Position numbers and translations under genes: made by a program
In this document: positions 16,202 through 24,710 of the stretch, piece by piece
Layout of the letters: every line of letters starts with the position of its first letter
Numbering within the stretch: the stretch's first letter is position 1
DNA from: Pelomonas parva
GTDB taxonomy: Bacteria > Pseudomonadota > Gammaproteobacteria > Burkholderiales > Burkholderiaceae_C
Assembly (NCBI RefSeq): GCF_043555835.1
Contig: NZ_JBIGHV010000003.1
Span: forward strand, 372,001 to 436,000
Reading direction: 5' to 3'
DNA: 64,000 bases
Notes under the pieces: generated by a model
The model's input: the letters and a program-made list of their open reading frames with translations, nothing else
The model's database searches: none
What the model was told of the DNA's origin: nothing

Positions 16202-17377
16202 ATGGACATCACGCCCGTCAAAGCCCCGCCCCCGCCCACCGACACGGTGGCCGGCCCGCCGCCGGCCGAGGCGCCCCGCCTGCACGTGCCGCTGCAGGTG
16301 CGCAGCCTGGCGCTGGTGGTGCTGGCCCTGTTGGCGGTGCTGTACACGATGCGCTGGGCCAGCGCCGTCATCGTGCCGGTGCTGCTCGGCCTGATGCTGA
16401 GCCACGCCCTGGGGCCGCTGGTGGACCGCCTGGAGCGGCTGCGGCTGCCGCGCGCGCTGGGTGCTGCGGTGTTGCTGATGAGCCTGGTGGGCGGTTTCGG
16501 CTGGACGGCGTATTCGCTGAGCGACGACGCCACCGAGCTGCTGGACGCGCTGCCGGCAGCGACCGCGAAGGTGCGCGCCGCCATGGCGGCGAACCGCCCC
16601 GGCAGCAACAGCCCGCTGGCCCAGGTGCAGAAGGCCGCCACGCAGCTGGAGCAGGCGGCCACGGCGGGCGGGCCGGCGGCGACCACCGTGCCGCGCGGCG
16701 CCACGCGGGTGGTCATCGAGCGGCCTCATTTCAACCTGCACGACTACCTCTGGACCGGCACCATGGGCCTGCTGGCCTCGCTGGGCCAGGCCACGGTCGT
16801 GGTGTTCATCGCCTTCTTCCTGCTGGCCTCGGGCAACCACTTCCGGCGCAAGCTCGTGCACCTGGCCGGCCCCACGTTCGCCGAGCGGCGGCTGACGGTG
16901 CAGACGCTGGACGAGATCGGCACGCAGGTGCAGCGCTATCTGCTGGTGCAGGTCATCACCAGCGTCGTGGTGGGCGTGGCCACCTGGCTGGCCTTCCTGG
17001 CCGTGGGGATGGACCATGCCGCCGTCTGGGGCGTGGTGGCCTTCGTGCTGAACTTCATCCCCTACGTCGGCGCCATCGCGCTGCTGTTCGCCTGCGGCCT
17101 GATGGCCTTCGTGCAGTTCGGCAGCGTCGACATGGTGCTGCTGGTGACGGGCATCTCGCTGGGCCTGCACATCCTGTCGGGCAACCTGCTGATGCCCTGG
17201 CTGAGCAGCCGCACCAGCCGCATGAACGCCGTCACCGTGTTCGTCGGCGTGCTGGCCTTCGGCTGGCTGTGGGGCCTGTGGGGGCTGCTGCTGGGCGTGC
17301 CCATCCTGGCCAGCGTGAAGGCGGTGTGCGACCGGGTGGAGGAACTGAAGCCGGTCGGGGAGCTGATGAGCACTTGA
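16202..17377 (+). CDS. AI-2E-type (PerM/YdiK) membrane permease
   Basis: A 391-residue inner-membrane protein of the AI-2E transporter superfamily. It has two N-terminal membrane segments (LALVVLALLAVLYTMRWASA, VIVPVLLGLMLSHALGPLVD), a periplasmic loop, then a C-terminal membrane bundle with the family motif VAFVLNFIPYVGAIALLFA and the closing FVGVLAFGWLWGLWGLLLGV. Substrate is unknown; family members export autoinducer-2, indole or ions. ATG 16202 gives a short Pro-rich cytoplasmic tail; earlier in-frame residues are unrelated. Confidence 0.9.
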   Translation: MDITPVKAPPPPTDTVAGPPPAEAPRLHVPLQVRSLALVVLALLAVLYTMRWASAVIVPVLLGLMLSHALGPLVDRLERLRLPRALGAAVLLMSLVGGFGWTAYSLSDDATELLDALPAATAKVRAAMAANRPGSNSPLAQVQKAATQLEQAATAGGPAATTVPRGATRVVIERPHFNLHDYLWTGTMGLLASLGQATVVVFIAFFLLASGNHFRRKLVHLAGPTFAERRLTVQTLDEIGTQVQRYLLVQVITSVVVGVATWLAFLAVGMDHAAVWGVVAFVLNFIPYVGAIALLFACGLMAFVQFGSVDMVLLVTGISLGLHILSGNLLMPWLSSRTSRMNAVTVFVGVLAFGWLWGLWGLLLGVPILASVKAVCDRVEELKPVGELMST

Positions 17378-17414
17378 GCGGCTGAGGCTCTGCACGGCCC
17401 GGACAATCCGGCCG

Positions 17415-17912
17415 ATGCCCGACTGGTTCTCCCCCGCCCAACTCTTTGGCTACGCCGCCTTCGTGCTGGGCGTCGCCTGTTTCCTGCAAACCAACGACCG
17501 CCGCTTCAAGTGGTTCATGACGGGCGAATGCCTCGCCTATGTCGTGCACTTCACGCTGCTGGGCAACCCGACGGCGGTGGCGAGTTCGGCGATCTCCATG
17601 GCTCGCTCGCTGCTGTCGCTGCGCACCCGCTCGAAGTGGGTGGCGGTGGTGGTGATCGCGGCCAATGTGGGCTTCGGCTTGGCCATTGCCGAGAAGCCCA
17701 GCGACTGGCTGCCGCTGACGGCGTCGTGCCTGGGCACCATCGCGCTGTTCACGCTGGAGGGCGTGCCGATGCGGCTGCTGATGCTGTGCGGCACGGGGCT
17801 GTGGATCGCCAACAACGTCATCGTCGGCTCCATCGGCGGCACGGCACTGGAGATCGTCATCGCGGCGATCAACCTGGCGACCATCGGCCGCATGATGCGC
17901 GCGCGCCGGTGA
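17415..17912 (+). CDS. YgjV-family inner membrane protein
   Basis: A 165-residue protein with about five membrane segments and the family pattern QLFGYAAFVLGVACFLQTND, RRFKWFMTGECLAYVVHF, SSAISMARSLLSLRTRSKWV and a final IVIAAINLATIGRMMRARR. It belongs to the YgjV/Imp family of unknown function. It lies 37 bp after the permease gene, on the same strand. Confidence 0.85.
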   Translation: MPDWFSPAQLFGYAAFVLGVACFLQTNDRRFKWFMTGECLAYVVHFTLLGNPTAVASSAISMARSLLSLRTRSKWVAVVVIAANVGFGLAIAEKPSDWLPLTASCLGTIALFTLEGVPMRLLMLCGTGLWIANNVIVGSIGGTALEIVIAAINLATIGRMMRARR

Positions 17913-18026
17913 CGCCGGGCCATGCGGGACCCGCCACCACCTGCCAGGGACCACGACCAGGGCACGGGTGACGCGGTGCTGCGCGCCTGCGCGACCGCCC
18001 CCATGCCAAGCTGTGGCGCTCGCCCC

Positions 18027-18476
18027 TTACTTGCCGCCCAGCGCCGCGTCCATCTTGGCGCGGTCGATGCGGCGCTCAAAGCCACCGACGGCTGCGGCGA
18101 CCTCGGGGTTGGACATCAGCTCCTGCATGGCCAGCGCGCCCAGTGTCTGGAAGGCGGTCACCATGCCGGCCTGGCCTTCCGCCTGGATGGCCTCGCGGGC
18201 CTGCACCGTGCAGCGCTCGGCCAGCAGCGCCGTGAAGAGCCTGGCCGCCGCCTCGTCGGCGCCGTCGCGGGCCGGCTGGGTCACGTTGGATAGGTCCTTG
18301 TTCTCGGGATGCGAGGCCATGGCAATGAAGATCCAGCGCGCCAAGTCCTTGCGGTCCTTGCCGGTGGTGCTGTCGCCCAGGCAGGCGGCGAGTGCCTCGG
18401 CCTTGGGGCCGGCCTGGGCCGACAGCGGCAGTGCAGCAACCAGGGACAGCAGCAGGATGGGCAGCGGAAACTTCAT
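18027..18476 (-). CDS. Hypothetical secreted protein
   Basis: A 149-residue protein with a clear signal peptide (MKFPLPILLLSLVAALPLSAQA). The mature part is largely helical with one disulfide-capable Cys pair (ACLGDSTTGKDRKDLARWIF and ERCTVQAREA); no named family is recognised. It ends with DRAKMDAALGGK. An alternative start five codons upstream (18491) is possible. It sits just downstream of the MBL-fold gene on the same strand. Confidence 0.7.
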   Translation of the reverse strand: MKFPLPILLLSLVAALPLSAQAGPKAEALAACLGDSTTGKDRKDLARWIFIAMASHPENKDLSNVTQPARDGADEAAARLFTALLAERCTVQAREAIQAEGQAGMVTAFQTLGALAMQELMSNPEVAAAVGGFERRIDRAKMDAALGGK

Positions 18477-18537
18477 CGCGTCGGAATCCATGAAAGGTGG
18501 CGGGCCGGCGATTGTGAGCGCCGCTGCCCGCCCGCGA

Positions 18538-19479
18538 TCAGCGATTCGCGGAGTAATTCACCGGCAGCCAGTCATAGCCCTTGCCGTCCGCCCGCAGCCG
18601 GCCGATGCCGGGGAAGGACACGTGCGTCACGGCCACGTAGTAGCCGTCCTTGGCGGCCGCCGCGTAGGCCCTCTCGCGGGCGGGGGCGGCGGCCTTGGGG
18701 TCGGAGTCGAACTGGATGGTCACGCCCGGCTCGGGGAACTGCACGGCGGCGACGTGCATCAGGTCGCCCCAGAACATCATCTTCTGGCCCTTGCTCTCGG
18801 CCACGTAGTTGCTGTGGCCGGGCGTGTGGCCATAAGCGGGCACGGCCTTCACGCCGGGGACGATCTCAAGGCCGGCGGCGCTGCCCTCGAAGGGCTTGAA
18901 GCGGCCCGCGTCCGCAAAGCCCTTGACCAGCGCCGCGATGGCCTGGGCACCCGCGCCGCCCTTGGCCTGCTGCTCGGGTGCCAGCCAGTGGTCGCTGTCG
19001 CGCTTGTCGACGCGCAGCGTCGCGTTCGGGAAGGCCGTGGCCGAGGCCCCACCGATGTGGTCGCCGTGCATGTGGGTGATGACGATCTCGTCGACCTGCT
19101 CCGGCGTGTAGCCCGAGGCCTTGAGGTTGGCCAGCACGCTGCCGGCGGTCGGGCCGAACAGGCCGGCGGTGCCGGTGTCCACCAGCACGAGCTTAGGCCC
19201 GGTGTTGACGAGGTAGGCGTTGACCGAGGTCTCCAGCGGCACGCCGAGGTAGGCGTTCTGCAGCGCGCGCAGCGTGTTGGCGGGTGGCTGCTGCAGCAGC
19301 TTGTCGACGGGCAGGTGCAGCACGCCGTCGGACAGCGCGGTGATCTCGAAGTCACCCAGTTGCAGGCGGTACCAGCCCGGGGCCTGGCCCTTGAGTTGCG
19401 GGCCGGCGGCGAAGGCGGTGGCAGTGCAAGCCAGGGCAAGCGCCGTGGCGAGAGCGGCGGGAAGCAGGCGCAGGGTCAT
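18538..19479 (-). CDS. Secreted MBL-fold metallo-hydrolase
   Basis: A 313-residue metallo-beta-lactamase-fold enzyme with a signal peptide (MTLRLLPAALATALALACTATAFA). The dinuclear zinc site is intact: THMHGDHIGG (HxHxDH), GHTPGHSNYV and GDLMHVAAV, with a final TH segment (YVAVTHVSFPG). Overall layout resembles quorum-quenching lactonases and related periplasmic MBL enzymes; the substrate is not determined. ATG 19479 gives the signal peptide directly. Confidence 0.9.
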   Translation of the reverse strand: MTLRLLPAALATALALACTATAFAAGPQLKGQAPGWYRLQLGDFEITALSDGVLHLPVDKLLQQPPANTLRALQNAYLGVPLETSVNAYLVNTGPKLVLVDTGTAGLFGPTAGSVLANLKASGYTPEQVDEIVITHMHGDHIGGASATAFPNATLRVDKRDSDHWLAPEQQAKGGAGAQAIAALVKGFADAGRFKPFEGSAAGLEIVPGVKAVPAYGHTPGHSNYVAESKGQKMMFWGDLMHVAAVQFPEPGVTIQFDSDPKAAAPARERAYAAAAKDGYYVAVTHVSFPGIGRLRADGKGYDWLPVNYSANR

Positions 19480-19650
19480 CGTGGGTCTCCGGGGGTGTGG
19501 CAAAGCAGCGGCGGAGCATATCGGCGGCCTCAAAGCACAGCAGCCCCCAGGGTTAGGCGCCTCGTTTGCCCGCTGATGAACCCCGTGAATGCCCGTAAGC
19601 CGGCGTCATGCCTGAGGCCCTAGAGTCGCTCAGCCAACTGCCGGAAGTCC

Positions 19651-20421
19651 ATGAGCGAATTCATTCTCGAAACGCAGGACCTGACCAAGGAGTTCAAGGG
19701 CTTCACCGCCGTGGACTCGGTGAACCTGCAGGTGCAGCGCGGCCACATCCACGCGCTGCTGGGCCCGAACGGCGCGGGCAAGACGACCTGCTTCAACCTG
19801 CTCACCAAGTTCCTCACGCCGACGCGCGGGCGCATCGTCTTCGCGGGGGTCGACATCACGGGCGAGACCTCGGCGCAGATTGCGCGGCGGGGGGTCATCC
19901 GGTCGTTTCAGATCTCGGCCGTGTTCCCGCATCTGACGGTGTTGGAGAACGTGCGCATCGGCTTGCAGCGGTTCACGGGCACGAGCTTCCATTTCTGGCG
20001 TGGCTTGACCGGGTTGAAGACGCTGGATGCCAAGGTGTTGTCGTTGCTGGAGCTGGTGGATTTGCGCGACATGGCGTCGCTGAAGGCGGCGGACCTGCCC
20101 TACGGCCGCAAGCGTGCGCTGGAGATCGCCACGACGATGGCCATGGAGCCGCAGCTGATGTTGCTGGATGAGCCGACGCAAGGCATGGGGCACGAGGACG
20201 TGGACCGCGTGACGGCGTTGATCAAGCGCGTGGCGGAGGGGCGGACGGTGTTGATGGTGGAGCACAACATGAAGGTCGTGGCGAGCATCGCGGATCGGAT
20301 CACGGTGTTGGCGCGCGGGGCGGTTTTGGCGGAGGGGGATTACGGGACGGTGTCTCGGCATCCGGCTGTTCTTGAGGCCTACATGGGCACTGAGGCGACT
20401 GAGTTGGTGGGGGCGCATTGA
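19651..20421 (+). CDS. livG: Branched-chain-type ABC transporter ATP-binding protein (LivG)
   Basis: A 256-residue ATPase of the LivG group. Walker A is canonical (LLGPNGAGKTTCFNLL). The signature is the LivG-type LPYGRKRALEIATTMAMEPQ in place of LSGGQ, Walker B is LMLLDEPTQGMG and the H-loop is MVEHNMKVV. It is the first gene of a five-gene importer operon. The start codon is close to a CGGAAG element. Confidence 0.92.
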   Translation: MSEFILETQDLTKEFKGFTAVDSVNLQVQRGHIHALLGPNGAGKTTCFNLLTKFLTPTRGRIVFAGVDITGETSAQIARRGVIRSFQISAVFPHLTVLENVRIGLQRFTGTSFHFWRGLTGLKTLDAKVLSLLELVDLRDMASLKAADLPYGRKRALEIATTMAMEPQLMLLDEPTQGMGHEDVDRVTALIKRVAEGRTVLMVEHNMKVVASIADRITVLARGAVLAEGDYGTVSRHPAVLEAYMGTEATELVGAH

Positions 20422-20453
20422 GCATGCTTTTCGTTGCTCCGGCTTGGCGCCAC

Positions 20454-20498
20454 GGTGCCGGGAGTCCGTCCCGGCGGCCGGGCGGGACTCCCGGCACC
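20454..20498 (+). repeat. Perfect 14-bp intercistronic hairpin between livG and livF
   Basis: GGTGCCGGGAGTCC (20454-20467) and its exact inverse GGACTCCCGGCACC (20485-20498) enclose 17 bases that themselves contain CCCGGC/GCCGGG. It lies in the 118-bp gap between livG and livF. No T-run follows, so it is more likely an mRNA processing or stability element, or a REP-type repeat, than a terminator. Confidence 0.75.
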
Positions 20499-20539
20499 AC
20501 ACTCGCCACCAACCTGAAGTACCGAGCGAGCTGATACCA

Positions 20540-21253
20540 ATGGCCACGCCCGCACTCGAAATCCAAGACCTCCACGCCTGGTACGGCGAAAGCCACATCC
20601 TCCACGGCATCAACCTGTCCGTGCAGCCCGGTCAAGTCGTCACGCTGTTAGGCCGCAACGGCGCCGGCCGCACGACCACGCTCCGCGCCATCCTCGGCCT
20701 GACAGGCGCACGCAAAGGCTCCATCAAGATCCACGGCGAAGAGACCATCCACCTCGCCACCCACCGCATCGCCCAGTTAGGCATCGGCTACTGCCCCGAA
20801 GAGCGCGGCATCTTCGCCAGCCTCACCGCCGAAGAGAACCTGCGCCTGCCGCCCCCGCTCAAATCCAAGCGCGGCAAGGTCATGAGCGAGGCAGACATCT
20901 ACGCCATGTTCCCCAACCTCGCCGAGCGCAAGAACAGCCCCGGCACGCGCCTCTCGGGCGGCGAGCAGCAGATGCTGGCCGTCGCGCGCATCCTGCGCAC
21001 CGGCGCCGACATCCTCTTGCTGGACGAGATCTCCGAAGGCCTCGCGCCCGTCATCGTCCAGGCCCTGGCCCGCATGATCCGCACGCTCAAGAGCCAGGGC
21101 TTCACCATCGTCATGGTGGAGCAGAACTTCCGCTTCGCCGCACCCCTGGCGGACCACTTCATCGTCATCGAGCACGGCGAAGTGGTGCTGTCTTTCCCCG
21201 CAGCCGACCTGCCGGCCCATCAGGCCCGCATGGACGAGCTGCTCAGCGTTTGA
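20540..21253 (+). CDS. livF: Branched-chain-type ABC transporter ATP-binding protein (LivF) with Walker A Arg
   Basis: A 237-residue LivF-type ATPase. The signature TRLSGGEQQMLAVARIL, Walker B DILLLDEISEGLAP and H-loop-region MVEQNFRFA are normal. The Walker A reads GRNGAGRTT: the invariant lysine is Arg44 (codon CGC). In most ABC proteins that lysine contacts ATP phosphates, so turnover may depend on LivG or the Arg may substitute. ATG 20540 gives the normal N-terminus. It lies 118 bp after livG, with a strong hairpin in the gap. Confidence 0.9.
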   Translation: MATPALEIQDLHAWYGESHILHGINLSVQPGQVVTLLGRNGAGRTTTLRAILGLTGARKGSIKIHGEETIHLATHRIAQLGIGYCPEERGIFASLTAEENLRLPPPLKSKRGKVMSEADIYAMFPNLAERKNSPGTRLSGGEQQMLAVARILRTGADILLLDEISEGLAPVIVQALARMIRTLKSQGFTIVMVEQNFRFAAPLADHFIVIEHGEVVLSFPAADLPAHQARMDELLSV

Positions 21254-21281
21254 ACCCACAAGACTCACACCGGAGACAACC

Positions 21282-22490
21282 ATGAAGAAGACTCTCATCG
21301 CCGCCACCCTCGCCACTTACGGCCTCGCCGTGTCCATGAATGCACAGGCCCAGATCTCGGGCGACACCATCAAGATCGGCATCATCACGGACATGTCCGG
21401 CCTGTATGCCGACATCGACGGCCAGGGCGGCGTGGAGGCCATCAAGATGGCCATCGCCGACATGAAGGGCATGGCGGCCGGCAAGAAGGTCGAGCTGATC
21501 TTTGCCGACCACCAGAACAAGGCCGACGTGGCCGCCAGCAAGGCCCGCGAGTGGATGGACACGCAGGGGCTGGACCTGCTGATCGGCGGCACCAACTCCG
21601 GCGCCAACCTGGCCATGGCCAAGGTCGCCGCCGAGAAGAAGCGCCTCTTCATCTCCATCGGCGCCGCATCCGCCCGCCTGACCAACGAAGACTGCACGCC
21701 CTACACCGTGCACTACGCCTACGACACGGTCGCGCTGGCCAACGGCACCGGCAACGCGGTCGTCAAGAGCGGCGGCAAGAACTGGTACTTCCTGACCGCC
21801 GACTACGCCTTCGGCGCCAGCCTGCAGGCCGACACGACGGCCGTCGTGCAGAAGGCCGGCGGCAAGGTCGTCGGCAGCGTCAAGCACCCGCTGTCGGCGA
21901 GCGACTTCTCCAGCTTCCTGCTGCAGGCGCAGGGCTCCGGCGCGCAGATCCTCGGCCTGGCCAATGCGGGTGGCGACACGATCAACTCGATCAAGGCGGC
22001 CAACGAATTCGGCGTCACCAAGACGATGAAGCTGGCCGGCCTTCTGATGTTCATCAACGACGTGCACTCGCTGGGCCTGAAGGCCACCGAGGGCATGTAC
22101 TTGACCGACGGCTGGTACTGGAACCAGAGCCCCGAGTCGCGAGCCTGGGCGCGCGCCTTCTTCGCCAAGATGAAGCGCATGCCGTCCATGCTGCAGGCGG
22201 CGGACTACTCGGCCGTGACGCACTATCTGAAGGCCGTCGACGCCGGCAAGACCGACGACGCTGACAAGGTCATCGCCCGGATGAAGGCCACCAAGGTCAA
22301 CGACTTCTTCGCCAGGAACGGCGAGATCGGCCCCGACGGCCGCCACCGCTACGACATGTACCTGATGCAGGTGAAGTCGGCCAAGGAGTCCATCGAGCCC
22401 TGGGACTACTACAAGGTCGTGCAGAAGATTCCCGCCAACGAGGCGTACACCAAGCTCGCCGACTCGAAGTGCCCGCTGGTGAAGAAGTGA
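21282..22490 (+). CDS. ABC transporter periplasmic substrate-binding protein (Peripla_BP_6)
   Basis: A 402-residue periplasmic binding protein with a signal peptide (MKKTLIAATLATYGLAVSMNAQA). The two-lobed type I fold is seen in IKIGIITDMSGLYADIDGQG, KVELIFADHQNKADVAASKA, DLLIGGTNSGANLAMAKVAA and NWYFLTADYAFG. Its ligand cannot be read directly; family members bind branched-chain amino acids, amides or aromatic acids. It lies 28 bp after livF with an SD-like GGAGAC, within the importer operon. Confidence 0.9.
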   Translation: MKKTLIAATLATYGLAVSMNAQAQISGDTIKIGIITDMSGLYADIDGQGGVEAIKMAIADMKGMAAGKKVELIFADHQNKADVAASKAREWMDTQGLDLLIGGTNSGANLAMAKVAAEKKRLFISIGAASARLTNEDCTPYTVHYAYDTVALANGTGNAVVKSGGKNWYFLTADYAFGASLQADTTAVVQKAGGKVVGSVKHPLSASDFSSFLLQAQGSGAQILGLANAGGDTINSIKAANEFGVTKTMKLAGLLMFINDVHSLGLKATEGMYLTDGWYWNQSPESRAWARAFFAKMKRMPSMLQAADYSAVTHYLKAVDAGKTDDADKVIARMKATKVNDFFARNGEIGPDGRHRYDMYLMQVKSAKESIEPWDYYKVVQKIPANEAYTKLADSKCPLVKK

Positions 22491-22508
22491 TCTGAAGCCA
22501 GACCCGAC

Positions 22509-23396
22509 ATGACAGAGTTGTTCGGTATCCCGCTGCCCGCCCTGCTGGGGCAGCTGCTGCTCGGCCTGGTGAACGGCTCGTTCTACGCGATGCTGTCGCT
22601 GGGCCTGGCGGTCATCTTCGGCATGCTCAACATCATCAACTTCGCCCACGGGGCGCTGTACATGATGGGCGCCTTCCTGGCGTGGATGGGCATGGACCTG
22701 CTGGGGCTGAACTACTGGGTCATGCTGGGACTGGCGCCCCTGCTCGTCGGGCTGTTGGGCATCGTCATCGAACGGACGATGTTGCAGTGGCTCTACAAGC
22801 TGGACCACCTCTACGGCCTGCTGTTGACCTTCGGCATCACACTGGTCATCGAGGGCGTGTTCCGCAGCTTCTACGGCGTGTCGGGCCAGCCCTATTCGGT
22901 GCCCGAGCAGTTGCAGGGCGCCACCAACCTCGGCTTCATGATCCTGCCCAACTACCGGGCCTGGGTGGTCGTCGCGTCCATCACCGTCTGCCTGGCCGTG
23001 TGGGCGCTGATCGAGAAGACCTCGCTGGGCGCCAAGCTGCGCGCCGGCACCGAGAACCCCAAGCTCGTGCAGGCCTTCGGCATCAACGTGCCGCTGATGG
23101 TGACGCTGACCTATGCCGGCGGCGTGGCGCTGGCGGCATTTGCCGGCGTGCTGGCCGCGCCAATCCTGCAGGTGTCGGCGCTGATGGGCTCCAACCTCAT
23201 CATCGTGGTGTTCGCCGTCGTCGTCATCGGCGGCATGGGCTCCATCCTGGGCTCCATCGTCACCGGCCTGGGCCTGGGCATCGTCGAGGGGCTGACCAAG
23301 GTCTTTTACCCCGAGGCGTCCAACACCGTTGTCTTTGTCGTCATGGCCATCGTGCTGCTCGTGCGCCCCGCCGGCTTGTTCGGAAAAGAGAAGTGA
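22509..23396 (+). CDS. livH: Branched-chain-type ABC transporter permease (LivH)
   Basis: A 295-residue LivH-family permease with about eight membrane segments. Diagnostic parts are LLLGLVNGSFYAMLSLGLAV, GMLNIINFAHGALYMMGAFL, the EAA-like loop GAKLRAGTENPKLVQAFGIN and VFAVVVIGGMGSILGSIVTG. The stop TGA shares one base with the start of livM (TGATG), so translation is coupled. Confidence 0.93.
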   Translation: MTELFGIPLPALLGQLLLGLVNGSFYAMLSLGLAVIFGMLNIINFAHGALYMMGAFLAWMGMDLLGLNYWVMLGLAPLLVGLLGIVIERTMLQWLYKLDHLYGLLLTFGITLVIEGVFRSFYGVSGQPYSVPEQLQGATNLGFMILPNYRAWVVVASITVCLAVWALIEKTSLGAKLRAGTENPKLVQAFGINVPLMVTLTYAGGVALAAFAGVLAAPILQVSALMGSNLIIVVFAVVVIGGMGSILGSIVTGLGLGIVEGLTKVFYPEASNTVVFVVMAIVLLVRPAGLFGKEK

Positions 23397-24373
23397 TGAA
23401 CAAGAAGCTGCTCGGGTATGTGGCCCTGTTCGGCGGCATCGCGCTGCTGCCGGCGCTGGGCGTCTATCCCATCTTCGTCATGAAGGTGCTGTGCTACGCC
23501 CTCTTCGCCTGCGCCTTCAACCTGCTGGTGGGCTTCACCGGCCTGCTGTCCTTCGGCCATGCGGCCTTCCTCGGCACGGCGGCCTACACCTGCGGGCATG
23601 CGCTGAAGGTCTGGGGGCTGCCGGCGCCCATGGGCCTGCTGGTGGGCGCGGGCGCCGCAGCCGGTGTCGGCCTGGTCTTCGGGCTGCTGGCCATCCGCCG
23701 CTCGGGCATCTACTTCTCGATGATCACGCTGGCGCTGTCGCAGATGCTGTACTTCGTCTTCCTGCAGGCCCCGTTCACCGGCGGCGAGGACGGCCTGCAG
23801 TCGGTGCCGCGCGGCAGCTTCCTCGGCCTTGACCTGACCCAGGACATGACGCTGTACTACGTCGTGCTGGGCATCTTCATTGCCGCTTTCTGGCTGATCT
23901 ACCGCATCGTCCACTCGCCCTTCGGCCAGGTGCTGACCTCCATCCGCGAGAACGAGGCGCGCGCCACCTCCCTGGGCTACGACACCGCTCATTTCAAGCT
24001 GCTGGCCTTCGTGCTGTCCGCCGGCTTGGCGGGCCTGGCCGGCGCCACCAAGACGCTGGTGCTGGGCTTCGCGACGCTAACCGACGCGATCTGGACGACC
24101 TCCGGCTTGGTCATACTGATGACGCTGGTGGGCGGCATGGGCACGCTGGTGGGCCCGATGGTGGGCGCGCTCGTCATCATTGCGCTGGAGAACAAGATCG
24201 GCGACTTCGGCAAGCTGCTGGCCGACACCACCGGCATCGCCTGGTTCAACGGTCTGGGCGAATCGGTCAGCCTCGTCACCGGGCTGATCTTCATCGTCTG
24301 CGTGCTGGCCTTCAGGCGCGGGCTGGTGGGGGAGGCGATGGCGTTGTGGGAAAAAAGGCAGCGGGCTGCCTGA
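23396..24373 (+). CDS. livM: Branched-chain-type ABC transporter permease (LivM)
   Basis: A 325-residue LivM-family permease. Features are LLVGFTGLLSFGHAAFLGTA, YFSMITLALSQMLYFVFLQA, GGEDGLQSVPRG, the loop SIRENEARATSLGYDT and LVGGMGTLVGPMVGALVIIA. The one-base overlap with livH and the completeness of the five-gene set indicate one operon; a gene-free gap of about 107 bp follows. Confidence 0.93.
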   Translation: MNKKLLGYVALFGGIALLPALGVYPIFVMKVLCYALFACAFNLLVGFTGLLSFGHAAFLGTAAYTCGHALKVWGLPAPMGLLVGAGAAAGVGLVFGLLAIRRSGIYFSMITLALSQMLYFVFLQAPFTGGEDGLQSVPRGSFLGLDLTQDMTLYYVVLGIFIAAFWLIYRIVHSPFGQVLTSIRENEARATSLGYDTAHFKLLAFVLSAGLAGLAGATKTLVLGFATLTDAIWTTSGLVILMTLVGGMGTLVGPMVGALVIIALENKIGDFGKLLADTTGIAWFNGLGESVSLVTGLIFIVCVLAFRRGLVGEAMALWEKRQRAA

Positions 24374-24480
24374 GCCCCGGCACGCAGGGCGCCGGATGTT
24401 GACTGCTGCCAACACGCCGTCAGCATTCACTGGTGAGTTAGGGGGCGCGCCGATCGGCGGCGTGGCCCACTATCGGTCTC

Positions 24481-24615
24481 ATGTTGTTCAAGTCGCCCCG
24501 CCTTCGCTTCATCGTCACGCTGATTGTGTCGGTGCTGGGCTTCGTGCTGACACTGGACGCGCCGGTGGGCCATCTGCAGGAGGCGCCGCTGACGATGCAG
24601 GTGCCCCAGCGCTGA
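24481..24615 (+). CDS. Possible 44-residue single-span membrane protein
   Basis: An ATG-initiated frame of 44 codons with a basic N-terminus (MLFKSPRLRF), one hydrophobic span (IVTLIVSVLGFVLTL) and a short tail rich in Ala, Pro and Gln. It ends 95 bp before the alpha-2-macroglobulin gene. There is no good ribosome-binding site and I recognise no family, so it may be chance; the charge and hydrophobic layout are the only support. Confidence 0.35.
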   Translation: MLFKSPRLRFIVTLIVSVLGFVLTLDAPVGHLQEAPLTMQVPQR

Positions 24616-24710
24616 TTCAGCCACCGCGCCTCCCCAACTTGGGGAATTTCTCCTCCCAACTTCGCCACTGAGCCTCCCTACACTCGCCGCGCACTCAGCG
24701 GAGAAACGGG

